This document shows positions 23,445 to 34,108 of a DNA stretch of 64,000 nt, in pieces. The stretch is from Arthrinium phaeospermum. Lineage: Eukaryota; Ascomycota; Sordariomycetes; Amphisphaeriales; Apiosporaceae. Under the pieces are notes generated by a model, which saw nothing but the letters and a program-made list of their open reading frames with translations, did not search any database and was not told the DNA's origin. Location of the stretch: positions 2,480,001-2,544,000 of the forward strand of contig QYRS01000003.1 in NCBI GenBank assembly GCA_006503535.1. The letters run 5' to 3'. Both the position numbers and the translations under genes were made by a program. The first letter of the stretch is position 1; each line of letters starts with the position of its first letter.

Positions 23445-25274
23445 TTATTCCTCAGCGGCCCAAGGCAGATCACGCTCCACGACGCGGATGCAAGTCAAGT
23501 AGCTCACGGGAGAGGCTGTCACCATACCTCCTGCTCCCGTACCGGGGGCGCCGTTTCCGTCTTTCATGCCACTTCCCGTATTGTTCAGCTCGAGCTCGAG
23601 CCCCGTTCCCATGAGCGGACGCACGAGCTCGCGCGCTGCCGACTTGAGCTCGTCGACGCGCTTCTCGAACCGGCGAAGGTTGTCGCGGCTGTAGAGGTCC
23701 GGCGTGAGCTTGAGGAAGCGCTTGCACTCGTCGTGCGTCAGGTACGAGGCGCCACTTGCTGAGCCCAATGCGCGGTACGTACGGCCCAGCGAGGCGAGCG
23801 TCGGCGGCGGCGGCGGGGCATGTGATGCCGGGACGACGGCGCGACTCGAGCCGTGGCTGCTACTTCCTCCGTGATGACTGCTGTGATGGCCTCGGCGACC
23901 ATCGGAGGACGATGCGGGCGGAGGCGGCGGCGGAGGGGCAGGAGAGGTGTTATCTGCGAGCCACTGGCGGAAAAAGCTCACGGCGAGCCAATCGAGATAG
24001 GAAGTCGAGGGCGTAACCCGCTCGCCGCGAGAGTTGGTCAGATTGAGACGGAACAGCCTGCCCTCAATGCGCGCAATGGTCTCTTCGAGTTCATCGACTT
24101 TGTCTTCGATGATGTCGAGGACGACCTCGGGGAATGCGCTGCGGATGCTCCGCTCGCCTGCGGGCCATTGACCCACGACGTGGATCAGGGCCTCCTGGAA
24201 GATGATCTTGCTCCGACTCAGATAACCCAATCGCAGATACGAGACGGGATACTTGGCAACCTGCTTCCATAGCCGCGACTGAAATTGGAGCAAGTGGTGG
24301 TCCACGCGCGGGCCACATACGGCCAAGGCGTCATATTGGTCGGCAAGGGTAAGCAGCGATTTGCACTGCACATAGGCGTCTGCGATGTTGATACCGTCCA
24401 TTACTGGAGGGTAATTATAGAATATCCTGAAAAGATTATCATAGTCGCGTAGAAGATCGGCGTCCGCTTGCGAGAGCGGGGGTCCTTCGTCGGCCGATGG
24501 AGGGTAGTTTTGCGCATGCCGCTGATGATTGCTGCCGAGTGAAAGATTTGCCACGGAGCGGAAGAAAGAGCTTGTCGAGTGCGTTGACGCCGATTGTGTA
24601 TGCTTGTGTCGGCTTGATGATGTGTTCGCGATGGTGGAATCGCGTGCGCCAATATTTCCTGCACCGCCGCCGCCGCCGCCGCCGCCAAATATCGAGTTGC
24701 TGGGCGGTGGTGGCAATGCGCGACTGCTGCTGCTGCTGTCCGCCTCTTTCTGCACAAGCATAGGGATGTCGTCGGGGCCCGCCCCTGGATCTAGCTCGTA
24801 CCTCCATCGCTTTCTCGAACCCCCCGGCGAAGACGCGCGCGGTCTTGCGACTTCGGCCGAGCTCCTGCCGCTACCCGTGCCGCTCCCGAAACTGACGCTG
24901 ACGCCGCTGTCTTCTCCGATCCTCGAGAGGTCCCTCGTGGGCGGCGCTTCGGGCAAAGCAGGCAGCACGCTGGCCTTGCTCCATTCGTGGCTGGTGCTCG
25001 CCTCGAAGAAGCCCGAGCATCGTGTTAGGGTATGGCGGTGCAGGAGATAGCGGTTCTCCCTGCCGCCAGCGCGGATGACGATCTCGACGTCGCCCGAGTG
25101 GCTGAAGACCGGGAACTCATTCTGTGGTACGTAGGACGTCCCCCCGGCGTGGGATCGGTTGTATCGCTTGCTCCGGGATGAGACGTGAGGGCGCGAGGAG
25201 GTGCGCGCTGAGACGACGGACTGGGCGCCGCGGACGAGGGAATGGGACGGGTTCGAGTCAGGTTGCGACACCAT
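23445..25274 (-). CDS. BTB/POZ-domain protein with a large insertion in the domain
   Basis: Single exon, 609 residues, ATG at 25274. Residues ~60-100 match the start of a BTB domain (GDVEIVIRAGG...YLLHRHTLTRCSGFFEAS). It is then interrupted by about 165 residues of Ser/Gly/Pro low complexity, including a poly-Gly run (encoded by GGC repeats around 24660-24690) and a His/Ser segment. The second half resumes at LLRDYDNLFRIFYNYPP with the helical part of the fold (YVQCKSLLTLADQYDA), followed by ~260 further residues with a coiled segment (DKVDELEETIARIEGR) and a second disordered Pro-rich loop. BTB domains mediate dimerisation or Cul3 binding; nothing here identifies the partner, and no zinc finger, Kelch or BACK domain is evident. 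The split makes the domain easy to miss in simple searches. Function unknown. Confidence 0.8.
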   Translation of the reverse strand: MVSQPDSNPSHSLVRGAQSVVSARTSSRPHVSSRSKRYNRSHAGGTSYVPQNEFPVFSHSGDVEIVIRAGGRENRYLLHRHTLTRCSGFFEASTSHEWSKASVLPALPEAPPTRDLSRIGEDSGVSVSFGSGTGSGRSSAEVARPRASSPGGSRKRWRYELDPGAGPDDIPMLVQKEADSSSSSRALPPPPSNSIFGGGGGGGGAGNIGARDSTIANTSSSRHKHTQSASTHSTSSFFRSVANLSLGSNHQRHAQNYPPSADEGPPLSQADADLLRDYDNLFRIFYNYPPVMDGINIADAYVQCKSLLTLADQYDALAVCGPRVDHHLLQFQSRLWKQVAKYPVSYLRLGYLSRSKIIFQEALIHVVGQWPAGERSIRSAFPEVVLDIIEDKVDELEETIARIEGRLFRLNLTNSRGERVTPSTSYLDWLAVSFFRQWLADNTSPAPPPPPPPASSSDGRRGHHSSHHGGSSSHGSSRAVVPASHAPPPPPTLASLGRTYRALGSASGASYLTHDECKRFLKLTPDLYSRDNLRRFEKRVDELKSAARELVRPLMGTGLELELNNTGSGMKDGNGAPGTGAGGMVTASPVSYLTCIRVVERDLPWAAEE

Positions 25275-27841
25275 GAATACAACTGTTCCTGGGATCGGTA
25301 GCTCCCGGGCTCTGTGCTATATACAAACGATTGGTAGTCGTTATTACAGCTGCTCTGTTACCAACGCTTCTCGAAAACTGCCGGGCTTTATGTGTCAAGC
25401 ATAAAGTTCGGTAGCAGATGTCCGGCGATCGAATCTCGCAGGAGCGTTTGAGAGGCTAACTTGGAGTGGTGGTGGCTGAAGGCTCATTGACGATGGTATG
25501 ATGGCAGAGGATTCCCGACCCGGAGAATTTCCCAAGCTTTTCGTAGAAAAAAAGGCCGTAGGTAGGTGAGTAGGTATATGATGTGCGGAATAATCCCGGG
25601 GAGATGGAACAACGACACGGCCCTCACGAACTGCTGTGACGTCCAAAAAGAGAGATATACCAAGGAAGCAGCAGACCGCCCTGGACGGGTCTCCGAATAA
25701 GATCGCTTTCTTTCGCTTGGACTGGGGAGGTAATCGGCACACGTCCAAGCTCGTGATTCGCGATTGACGGCAGGCTTGATTGACTTTCTGAGGCTGTGCG
25801 ACCTTTCGCCACAAGGATGGAGGCCGGCTCACGTAAACAGGGGTGGTTGCAAGGTGTGTTGGGTATCAAGGAATGCCAGGGCGAGCGAGGCTTGCTATGT
25901 CACTCAATCGATGTTCAGTAGCGGATGGGGACCTTTTGGGAAACAGATGAAAACGATCGTGAAATGTTTATCAAAATCACAAAGTCGGAAATGCGTGCCT
26001 TGCCTCTCGAGGTGAGTGAATGCGGACAGCCTGCATACACCTAGTCTACTATCCGTAGGTACTGTTTCCTTCCCCCTCCCCTTCCGCGCGAGCTTGCGAA
26101 TAAGGTCCAAGTCGCGCAGCAACTCCGCGTTCCAGCTTGTTTACAAGTGCTCCAATTGAACGAAAGGCTACACACGAGCTTGAGAGTCCAAGTCTGTGTA
26201 ACGGACAATACATGCGCAGTGAGTGCGTGCTGTTGCTGTTAGTTCAGCAGACTAACTGATGGAGCCGAGCCATTCTGCCATTCGCATTCCTCGTTGCACG
26301 ATTCCCAGCCAACCCCCAGCCAACCACTTTTTCGCCGGATGCAGATGCAGCGGCCCCCCCAAAAACTTAAGACCAAGGCAGACACCATGGCGACAAGTGG
26401 GCCAGCCAGCCCGCGAGCCCCGGCTTCGGCTGGCCTGTCGATAAGCACGATAACACGCTTCGTCCCCTCAGTTCAGCTGCTTTGGTCTCGAGCGAAGCGG
26501 AGTTCCAATCGTCGTAGGCCAGTTGTTTCTGCTCCTCAGGTCGGCTCGAAACCCCCTGGATCCTTGGTAATGGAGACGCATCGGAGGCCGTCTGCCCCCT
26601 CTCACTGTTGTGTCTTTCTATTCATTCTCCTCAGTTAAAGATTCTTTACAAGGAAGAGAACTGATACCAGACCCCACACGTGACTGGCGCTCTCACATTG
26701 CGAAGTAACATTCACGAATGAACTGACATGATGCATAAAGGAAAAAGACACGGCAAATGCAATGCCTCTTTTGAAACCAGAGAGTAAACTACTAATGTCT
26801 TCGTTTGATGATGGCATGCAATGTTGCGCCCCCAATTCTACGTGGAATACGGGGTACGATTGCTTCGTATGCCTTGATGGCTGTTATTTCTCATGTCATG
26901 TAATTCTCTTCGACCTACTGTGATGTGTGGTACAACAGATCCAAAGTAAAGGGCATCGCCCCCTTCTGCCGTTAGCTAATAGCAGGGAATTAATAATCTC
27001 TCTCAGCATTATGATAGCAAAATTTCGGCACTGGGCCAAGGAACGGCCGTACCTGACGCCGACTATTGAAATATTAGGTACCTCTCTTAGTTGAGAACTT
27101 GCCTCTTAAGACTGTCACTTTGCTGGCAGTCGTAGACCGACACATGTGCCATATTTCCTACGTACTCACTTACCTGCCTCCAACTAAACCACAGCCAGCG
27201 TAACAAACATGACCATTAAGAAGATACTGTCATCCAACGTTAACCGGGGTAGTATCGCTATAAAGGACTTCACAGACAGTAAGTTTTACAGTGCATTGTC
27301 AAGAAAAAGAAACTATTCGCCATTCCCATACAACTTGCCCTCAGCTTTGGGCTCTCATTAAATACAAGGGACATGCCAGGTCAGGTACTTATAGGAGTTA
27401 TGTCCATCGATTTTACAGCCCGGACGAATATATATCCTTTCGATCCCAACCAAAGATGTGACCGTATTGCCCAAAGGCCCACATCAGGCAACGACCACGG
27501 CTTTGGGGAATGGTCACATAAAGAACAGTAAGATCATCCTCGATTCTTGATAAATAACTTTTTTGATTGTTGCAACTGGACTATGCCATATTGCTCATGA
27601 ATATTCATACAGCTAGCAATACAGACCGTTTAGCCTTAAAAACAACGAATACCCGATCCCGGGATTTGGAAAACGCAAACAGCGACACCGTCTGTCGCTG
27701 ATATGACTTTGAAAAACGAAAACCGAAAATTCGTAGCAAGTCGAGAACTCCTGCCCAACCAGCCGCACCCAAGCGAAGCCCACCAGTACACCATGTCAGA
27801 AATTGCATATTAAATAACCAAGCCCTCTAGACCGGCTGGCT
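25275..27841. other. Gene-free stretch of 2.6 kb
   Basis: Both strands were read for short spliced genes and nothing could be supported. The left part is the promoter of the BTB gene; the right part (about 26,900-27,800) is AT-richer and lies 3' of the gene ending at 27842. No inverted or terminal repeats were noticed. Confidence 0.45.
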
Positions 27842-28747
27842 TTAGCTCATGTCCATGTCGACGTCGAGCGCAGAAGCGGCCGCTGGCGTGGGTTGTGGGG
27901 TGCCAGCAGCTACCATGGGTGCAGTGCCTTCGAAGACTGGAGGAGAAGCCTTGAGATTGAGGAATGCCTGATTGAGATCCCTGCTAACAAGCTGGCCTTG
28001 GTGCAGGTCCTCCCCGAAGAGGAAGTAACCTTCCGAGGCCTCGACGAGATAAGATTGAAGACCCTTACTCTCGAGTTGTATATTGACATTGGTAATAGGG
28101 AAGTGGTTCTCGATGTATCGTGCCCAGCCACGGGAAGCGGCTTGAATGTGTTCGCTGTCGCTGATGCGACTCCACCCAATTCCAAGATGAAGAGTGAAGC
28201 TGTCAACGACAGTGTCGTGCGCGGGATTCGAGCGATTGGAAGGCAAGTTGGTGGCAGGGATCGTGGTGTTGTTCATGTCCAGACGTTGCGACTTGGCGCT
28301 CCTCAATGATGGACGCGCTTGCTGGTTGATGGAGCGAGCTTCTTCGTTGCGGCGCAAGTCATCCTTGGCCGCCTTTTCTTCAAGCCACGTCCCAGATTGG
28401 CTTTCAGCATTCGCGACGTAGGTGGACGGCGATTTTATGAGAACCATTCCTTCGCCGTAAACCCATTCATCTTCGGGTTCCTTTACAGGCTCAATGGTTT
28501 CACGTTTGGCTTCCTCAATGTCAAGGTTGATAGCTGCTTCTTCTCTTGACCGCTTGCGGCCTGCGGTCTGGGCGAGCGATGGCCGCGCAGGAGGCTGAGC
28601 CCACGCAGAAGTAGCAGCTTTGAAGGGCATGGCTTGGCCGAGAGGTGAGGGCTGGTGAGGGAACATGGGCATGCCAAAATGGGATTGGTGGGCAGCGCTG
28701 GGGGGCATGGTGAGGACAGGAGACTGGGTACGTGAAAAGGAACCCAT
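27842..28747 (-). CDS. Conserved-looking protein of unknown function, probably nuclear
   Basis: Single exon, 301 residues, ATG at 28747. Residues 1-60 are Met/Pro/Gln/Ser-rich. A basic cluster GRKRSREE near 63-70 is a candidate nuclear-localisation signal, followed by an acidic helix (IEEAKRETIEPVKEPEDEW) and the segment WVYGEGMVLIKSP. The last ~120 residues look folded: LHLGIGWSRIS, AASRGWARYIENHFP, LESKGLQSYLVE and GYFLFGEDL are well-formed alternating strand/helix pieces. The C-terminus is acidic with a Met-Asp repeat (DVDMDMS). I do not recognise a named domain. An acceptor-like TTATCACAG lies just upstream of the ATG, so a 5' leader intron is likely. The upstream DNA to about 29,500 is purine-rich on the + strand. 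Confidence 0.75.
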   Translation of the reverse strand: MGSFSRTQSPVLTMPPSAAHQSHFGMPMFPHQPSPLGQAMPFKAATSAWAQPPARPSLAQTAGRKRSREEAAINLDIEEAKRETIEPVKEPEDEWVYGEGMVLIKSPSTYVANAESQSGTWLEEKAAKDDLRRNEEARSINQQARPSLRSAKSQRLDMNNTTIPATNLPSNRSNPAHDTVVDSFTLHLGIGWSRISDSEHIQAASRGWARYIENHFPITNVNIQLESKGLQSYLVEASEGYFLFGEDLHQGQLVSRDLNQAFLNLKASPPVFEGTAPMVAAGTPQPTPAAASALDVDMDMS

Positions 28748-30607
28748 GGTGACCTGTGATAACTAGATGTCAGATGGAAGACAACAAGTGTGGTTAGATA
28801 TTTCCTGAGGCCGAGGCGACCTTGAACTGTCAAGACAGGAGGCGTGCTGGAACCCGTGTCGGTAGGCAGGCAGGAGGCAGGTAGGTAGGACGCAGGATAG
28901 ATGTCAGTGAAGTATGGTGCAAGATAGGTCAACCCGATCTGGGAGGATTATATCAAAGACGGGTAGGAGGTGTCAATGGGAACCTCTGTGTCAAGATGGG
29001 AACAAGGATGATATAAGAAGGTAAGAGGCTGAGGGTCAGAGACGACGTTGGTGATGGGGGCGTAACGGAGGTGATGATGGAAGGGATGTGAGTTGGATGG
29101 GGAGAGAGAGAAAGATGGATGGGAAGAAGACGAAGAAAGAAGGAGGAAGTCTTAAAACAAGGATGCGGTTGCTATGGGAAGGCGTAGAGTGAAGTGGGAA
29201 GGAGGACTGGAGAGTGTGGGCATACAGATTGGACTGGGTGTGTGAGAAAGAGCGAGAGAGACAAGAAGTGCGATCCAGTGCAGTCAATGTGTGTGTTCGG
29301 TTCGGCTGATCACGTACAGAGCAAAGAGAGAGCGAGAGAGCTTGAGGTGAGGTGAGGTAGTGGTAGGGTCCTGTCCTCAAGCTGGGTAGGGGAGGTACCT
29401 GCCCAGGGTCTAGTGGTGGTAGGCCCGTCGTACCTTCTCGCCCGTTGACACTGCAAATGGATACATCGGTTGATCTTACCAGCCTCATTGTAGACTGGTC
29501 TCGTCTGGGGATGGGCTGAGATCCCGAAAAGACTCCATAATAAAGTCGTCATGTACATCCACACCATGCTAGGCATGAAAAGTACTTTTGCTCTCTCCGG
29601 CCTGGTGATTGGCCGGGAAACAGCCTGCGTCGCCGGGGTGGGGACCTCAACTTCCGACTTGACTGCCTTTGGTAAAGAGGCGGCGATTGCCTGCATGTCG
29701 AATTGAGATGCTGGTCACTGCGGCGGTGCCGAAGAATGATTGGCTTGACCGAATGGCGTTTTGGCTACCCAGACAAACTACTGCGCCTTTCCCTCTTGGG
29801 CTCTAGCGCAAGTGCATACCATCACCCTGCAGGAAGATTTTAGTGGCTGTTGGCCGGATCAGAGTCGGATTTTAGGACTCCTGTCTTGACTCAAGGAGTA
29901 GTGGCGAGCAAGCGCATCCTGAGCCTGCTCAGTGCTCAGGTCCTGAAGCATGGAGGCTGCCTTTCTCGTGTCTCCTCAAATGGCAAAATGGCTTGTTCCG
30001 TCCAGTCGTCCCCGCCCATTAGACGGACCACTGACAAGTGCTTGAGCTGCAGTCTGGTCGTTTCTCGAAGGTTTGGAACTTGTAGTATTGCATGTTTCCC
30101 GTAACCAACACTGATGAACGCTCAGCCCGGCCTCATAGTTACGTACTTTACGGTCAATCTATCAATGCAACCATGCTCCGTAATCATCTCGGCGCATTCT
30201 TTTCACCGATACTGTACAAGTGACAGGACCACCGAGGGAGGACCTTGAAGTGGTCCACCTTTGTTATTGCTCTGCTCCGGCGGCTCCTAATTTTTTTTTT
30301 TCTGTCGTAGCAGATCGCGACGCGGCTAACGCGAAGACGCGTTCATGTCGGGAATTGCTTACACCCCAAGAGTCCCAGACTATCGTTAGCTGAGCGGTGC
30401 GGGCTGCTCACAACGTTTTGCATTTTCTCCTTCAACGCACATACCTTTTCTTTCATGGCCGTCGCGTACTTCGGATTTCAGCGCAATGGTGTACCTGACT
30501 CCGTCCAAATAGTATATTCCTACGATGCTAATTCTACAGGTTTCTTCACGCCACTGCGAATGTCTGGTGTCTCTAATCATGGTCTGTCGGGGGTACATCT
30601 GGTTGAT
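28748..30607. other. Gene-free stretch with a purine-rich leader tract
   Basis: From about 28,960 to 29,360 the + strand is rich in G and A (gagagaga and gaggtgaggtgagg runs), so the leftward gene ending at 27842 has a pyrimidine-rich leader. A leftward ORF at 29310-29696 begins with ATG but has no recognisable features. An 11-base T run occurs at 30291-30301. TGACTCA occurs at 29887-29893 without a clear target gene. Confidence 0.4.
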
Positions 30608-31794
30608 TCAATTGTTTGAACCTGCATTCCTCTGCTCCATATCGTCTTGCCCGTAATGCAATGCCTCATTGCTGAACAGAGCAGAGCCGCCCGAATTCTC
30701 TGTTCCACCAAATAGCCCACGGAACCCAGGTGCAGACAAGCCAGACGGGCTACGGGTCCTGCCGTAGTGCCTGCTGGAGTAGTGAGCGGCTCTTGACGCC
30801 ACACGGGGAGCAGGAGCTGTGTGCGACCCGTCCAATCGACTTCGATGTCGAGCTTCAGGCAAATTTCGCGGAGTCTGAGGTTGCAATGAAGCTGGGAGCG
30901 AGTCGTTGTATACCCGGACTCCAAGATCCGTGCCCATCGTCTCCTCTTGGGAAGCACTCGGCCCCTGATCATCACGGCGCGTCTCCATTGCTGGCTGATT
31001 GGCCGAAGTCTGAGTAATGGGCCGTTCAGCTGACTCTGCATCATGGTCCACGGTATTTAAGGGGACATTTGAGCCATGTTCCGCCTACACCACCAATCAA
31101 TCACTTGAACGAAGTATTATGTTGTTGTTGGGAATACGGCATACCGGAACTGAAGTGTGCGTTTCGGTCTGAGCTACTCGAGGCGAAGAACGACTGAATG
31201 GCGTCATGGGACGATGGTCTCTAGCCAGCTCTTCCGAGTTACCTAGTGGCTCTTGATTGAACATTCGCTGAAGTGCTGTTGTTAGTCTGGCAGTTCTATA
31301 GTGAAAAGTAGTAGGCGTACAAATGGAAGAGACAGCTCATCAGATGATGTCCTCGCACCTGCAGAGAACGGCGGAAGCAGTCTCGTTGCACTTGGATTGT
31401 GCTCTTGCCAGTCTCCCGAAAGGGATGAAGCACACGACGACGTGCTCTGCGAGCTTCCAGATGCCTCATACGATGCCGACACCTCCCTTGCAGGAACGAG
31501 AGTAAACTTGGGTGGCCTCCGCGGTGGCAGACTGAAGAGCTTAGGGGTGTCGGGCTGACAGTGTCCCTTCGGTGTCTCCATGTTACTTTGCTCGTCCGCG
31601 TCTTGGGGATGTTTTGTTTGAGGAGTAGCAGTAAGTGGTTCATTGGCCACCGAGCCATTATGACCATGCGTGGTTGGAAATCGCCTAGTTCGAGGGTTGT
31701 TCCGGATAAGGTATCTCTTGAAGCGGCGATGGTGCTCGAAATCCTTGACCTCAGTCATGGTGACTGAGATCGATGTCGGCGGAAGTCGTAACAT
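30608..31794 (-). CDS. Three-exon gene of unknown function, Ser/Pro-rich basic protein
   Basis: I assembled this from three in-phase exons: 31794-31321, 31267-31145 and 31084-30608, with introns of 53 nt (GTACGC...CTTCAG) and 60 nt (GTATGC...TGTAG), both phase 0. The product is 357 residues from the first ATG; a second ATG at 31758 would give MTEVKDFEHHRRFKRYLIRN and is an equally good start. The N-terminus is basic; the middle is low-complexity, with a short Pro/Arg motif LPPRRPPKFTLVP; the last exon carries LGVRVYNDSLPASLQPQTP, LPEARHRSR and LSAPGFRGLFGG, compact motif-like segments suggesting conservation. Reading straight through either intron ends quickly, whereas splicing extends the same style of protein across all three pieces, which is the main support. 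No domain recognised. Confidence 0.6.
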
Positions 31795-34108
31795 GGCCGC
31801 TCCTAGTAAGTATAAGAGCACAAGTAGAGGAGGTTATCAGCAGAATATTGGCGATTGGATTAGCATGCGGCCTCGCGTGCGACCCCGATGTCGTGGGGCT
31901 TCGAAGCCGACTACATTGAAGATGAAGATCGAATCTATTCTACATGTGTACAATTCCACGCATACTGAACTGGATGCTTCAAACGGCTGTCATCATTGGA
32001 AATTGCAGTCGTAGTTGCAATTGCAATTGCATTTGCAGTTACAGCTGCAGGCGCTGGTGACTGCCTGATGCTTCATCGTGTTGCTCCTTCCATGTTCGCT
32101 ATTGGGAATTGCCGCCATTGACTTCAATGGAACTGGCCAAGTTATACCTTGGCGGAGCGACCCAAGGAATAATGGTGTAGGAGTACTTCGAGGTATATCA
32201 AATACCATTCTTAGGCACACAGCGTAACTTGCCGCAGCATTCGCTTGTATTCCTGCCCGCATAGGATACAGGCTTCGGTTCTCGCCCACATGAGCATATT
32301 TGGAAGCCAAGGTGACTGTACTATGTGCGTATCAATCAATAGGGGGTTGCAGATATAGGCAAGATAACATATAGTATCCATCGCATGCCAACGCTTATTT
32401 GCACGTCACGTAGATACATGCCTAGTAACCTCCTTGGTCCCCAGTCACAACATGAAAAGAACGTAAACTCTTAATGTGGGTGGCCCTGATGAGACTTACT
32501 TATGCCGAGCAATCGAACTTGGATGTTGTTGAATGCTGGGTTTGTTCCTGCATCCTTTGCCGAAGCATAGGTAGATGTAGATTAATGCAGATAATCATAT
32601 GGGTTTCATCACCTTTCCAACCGTCTCCGCTCCATCATCATACGCACCCAGAAGTGCCTGGCATCGGGTACCACAGACTTGTCGAAGGTGGTTGAAAAGA
32701 GCCAAGTTTGTGTGCGCATTGCGTACTCCATATTCCAGAATGGATATATGATGTAGGAAGATGATATAAGATGGATACCGTCGTTGCATCGCCTGCTGCC
32801 AATCTGTCAGCTGGGGGCGTGGCTCGCCGGGCGCAGGTTAGAGCGAGTCTGTACGCCCTTGAGCCCTTCAATCCCTTGACCGACGGGAGCTAGCAGAGGG
32901 CCGGGCACCAATCAAAAGACCCCACCCGGCCCTCTCCAGTTCCCAGCTGGCGCAGTAGTGGGAGGATTTAATAGGGAGCGCTTGGGGTATTACCTAAAGC
33001 CCGGGAAGGCCAGGGAAAAAAAGAAAGGAGGCACATAGATAGAGCTGGTAAGGTCAATCAATCAATCCCATCGTCCAAACCAGTGATGTCTCATTTGAGT
33101 GCAGCGACCTCAGCATCCGGCGGGCATTCGCCAATTTAGCAAAGAACGGTTGACCTCGTATTGGGACTATTGAGCTGCTGCTGGGTGGGCTATACCTTAC
33201 ATGTGGTCTAAACCAAATAAAGACGGTCAATCTTGGATTTGCTCGGAGAACCTCACCCTCGAGCTGTCCCTGCCCTGGGGCCTGGTCTCCTGGTGCTCCA
33301 GTGCTCCAGTTCCAGCCAGTCCCTGTCCCCGTCCCGGTCACTGCCAGATAATAGCACAGTGGGCAGCAGGCAAGATTGATATCGCACGTTATCGTATGCG
33401 TGCTGCACCCTGCACCCCGTGAATTTACTGCACTGTACCGTACTGACAACCTAACCTACCTTACCTTCTCTATCCCACTCAACCCGACTCGACTACCATA
33501 CTACACACGTGGGTGCATCTCTCGTACCTGACATCGCCAGGTACTGGCATTATTCTGTCTCTTCCCCCACCAGCTTCACTCGTTCCATCCTTCTGTCTCG
33601 TCGTCCGTCGTTTTCTTGTTCCTAATGCTCTCACTTCGACCGGCTCGGCACTGGATTACACCGCAACCGCACCACCACAGCCCATTGCGGTCCGCGGTTT
33701 CGCCCAGTCGAGCCACCCATTTTACGATTCACCACTGAAGCCCGGCGCACCGAAGCTATCGCGGCGACTCTCCCCTAAATAGTACTCGGCATCTTTTGCG
33801 ACCTACTCGCCGCGGATTCACCATCAGCTCGCTCAGCCGGTGTTTTGGCAACCCTTGGATTCTCGTAGCCCAAACCACCCTCCATCAGGGCGGCCTTTTT
33901 CTTTGATTGGGACCTCTTCCACGCTTCGCCCAGACGCCGAAGGATTGCTTGTGGGTTGACTTTGGGTTCTGCTGTTCCATCCGCTTTGCTTGGGACAAAA
34001 GTCACAGACGGACAGCCACCGCGGATCTGCCCCAGCTCCCATCCCACAGGCTCGACACATTAGACTTTCTCATCAGCACTATCCTAGCTAATCAGACCAC
34101 TCACCGCC
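31795..34108. other. Gene-free stretch of 2.3 kb, upstream of PKH1
   Basis: Contains a small ttgcaa-type repeat tract at about 32014-32050. From about 33,420 to 34,100 it is pyrimidine-rich and is probably the promoter and long leader of the kinase gene. Short ORFs on both strands show nothing recognisable. Confidence 0.4.

Noticed and set aside
29310..29696. A leftward ATG-initiated frame of 128 codons
   Set aside because: Mixed hydrophobic and low-complexity composition, no recognisable motif, lies in the promoter or leader of the gene at 27842-28747.
33775..34047. A leftward frame opposite the PKH1 leader
   Set aside because: Starts with GTG, no motif, and lies wholly in the probable PKH1 5' leader.
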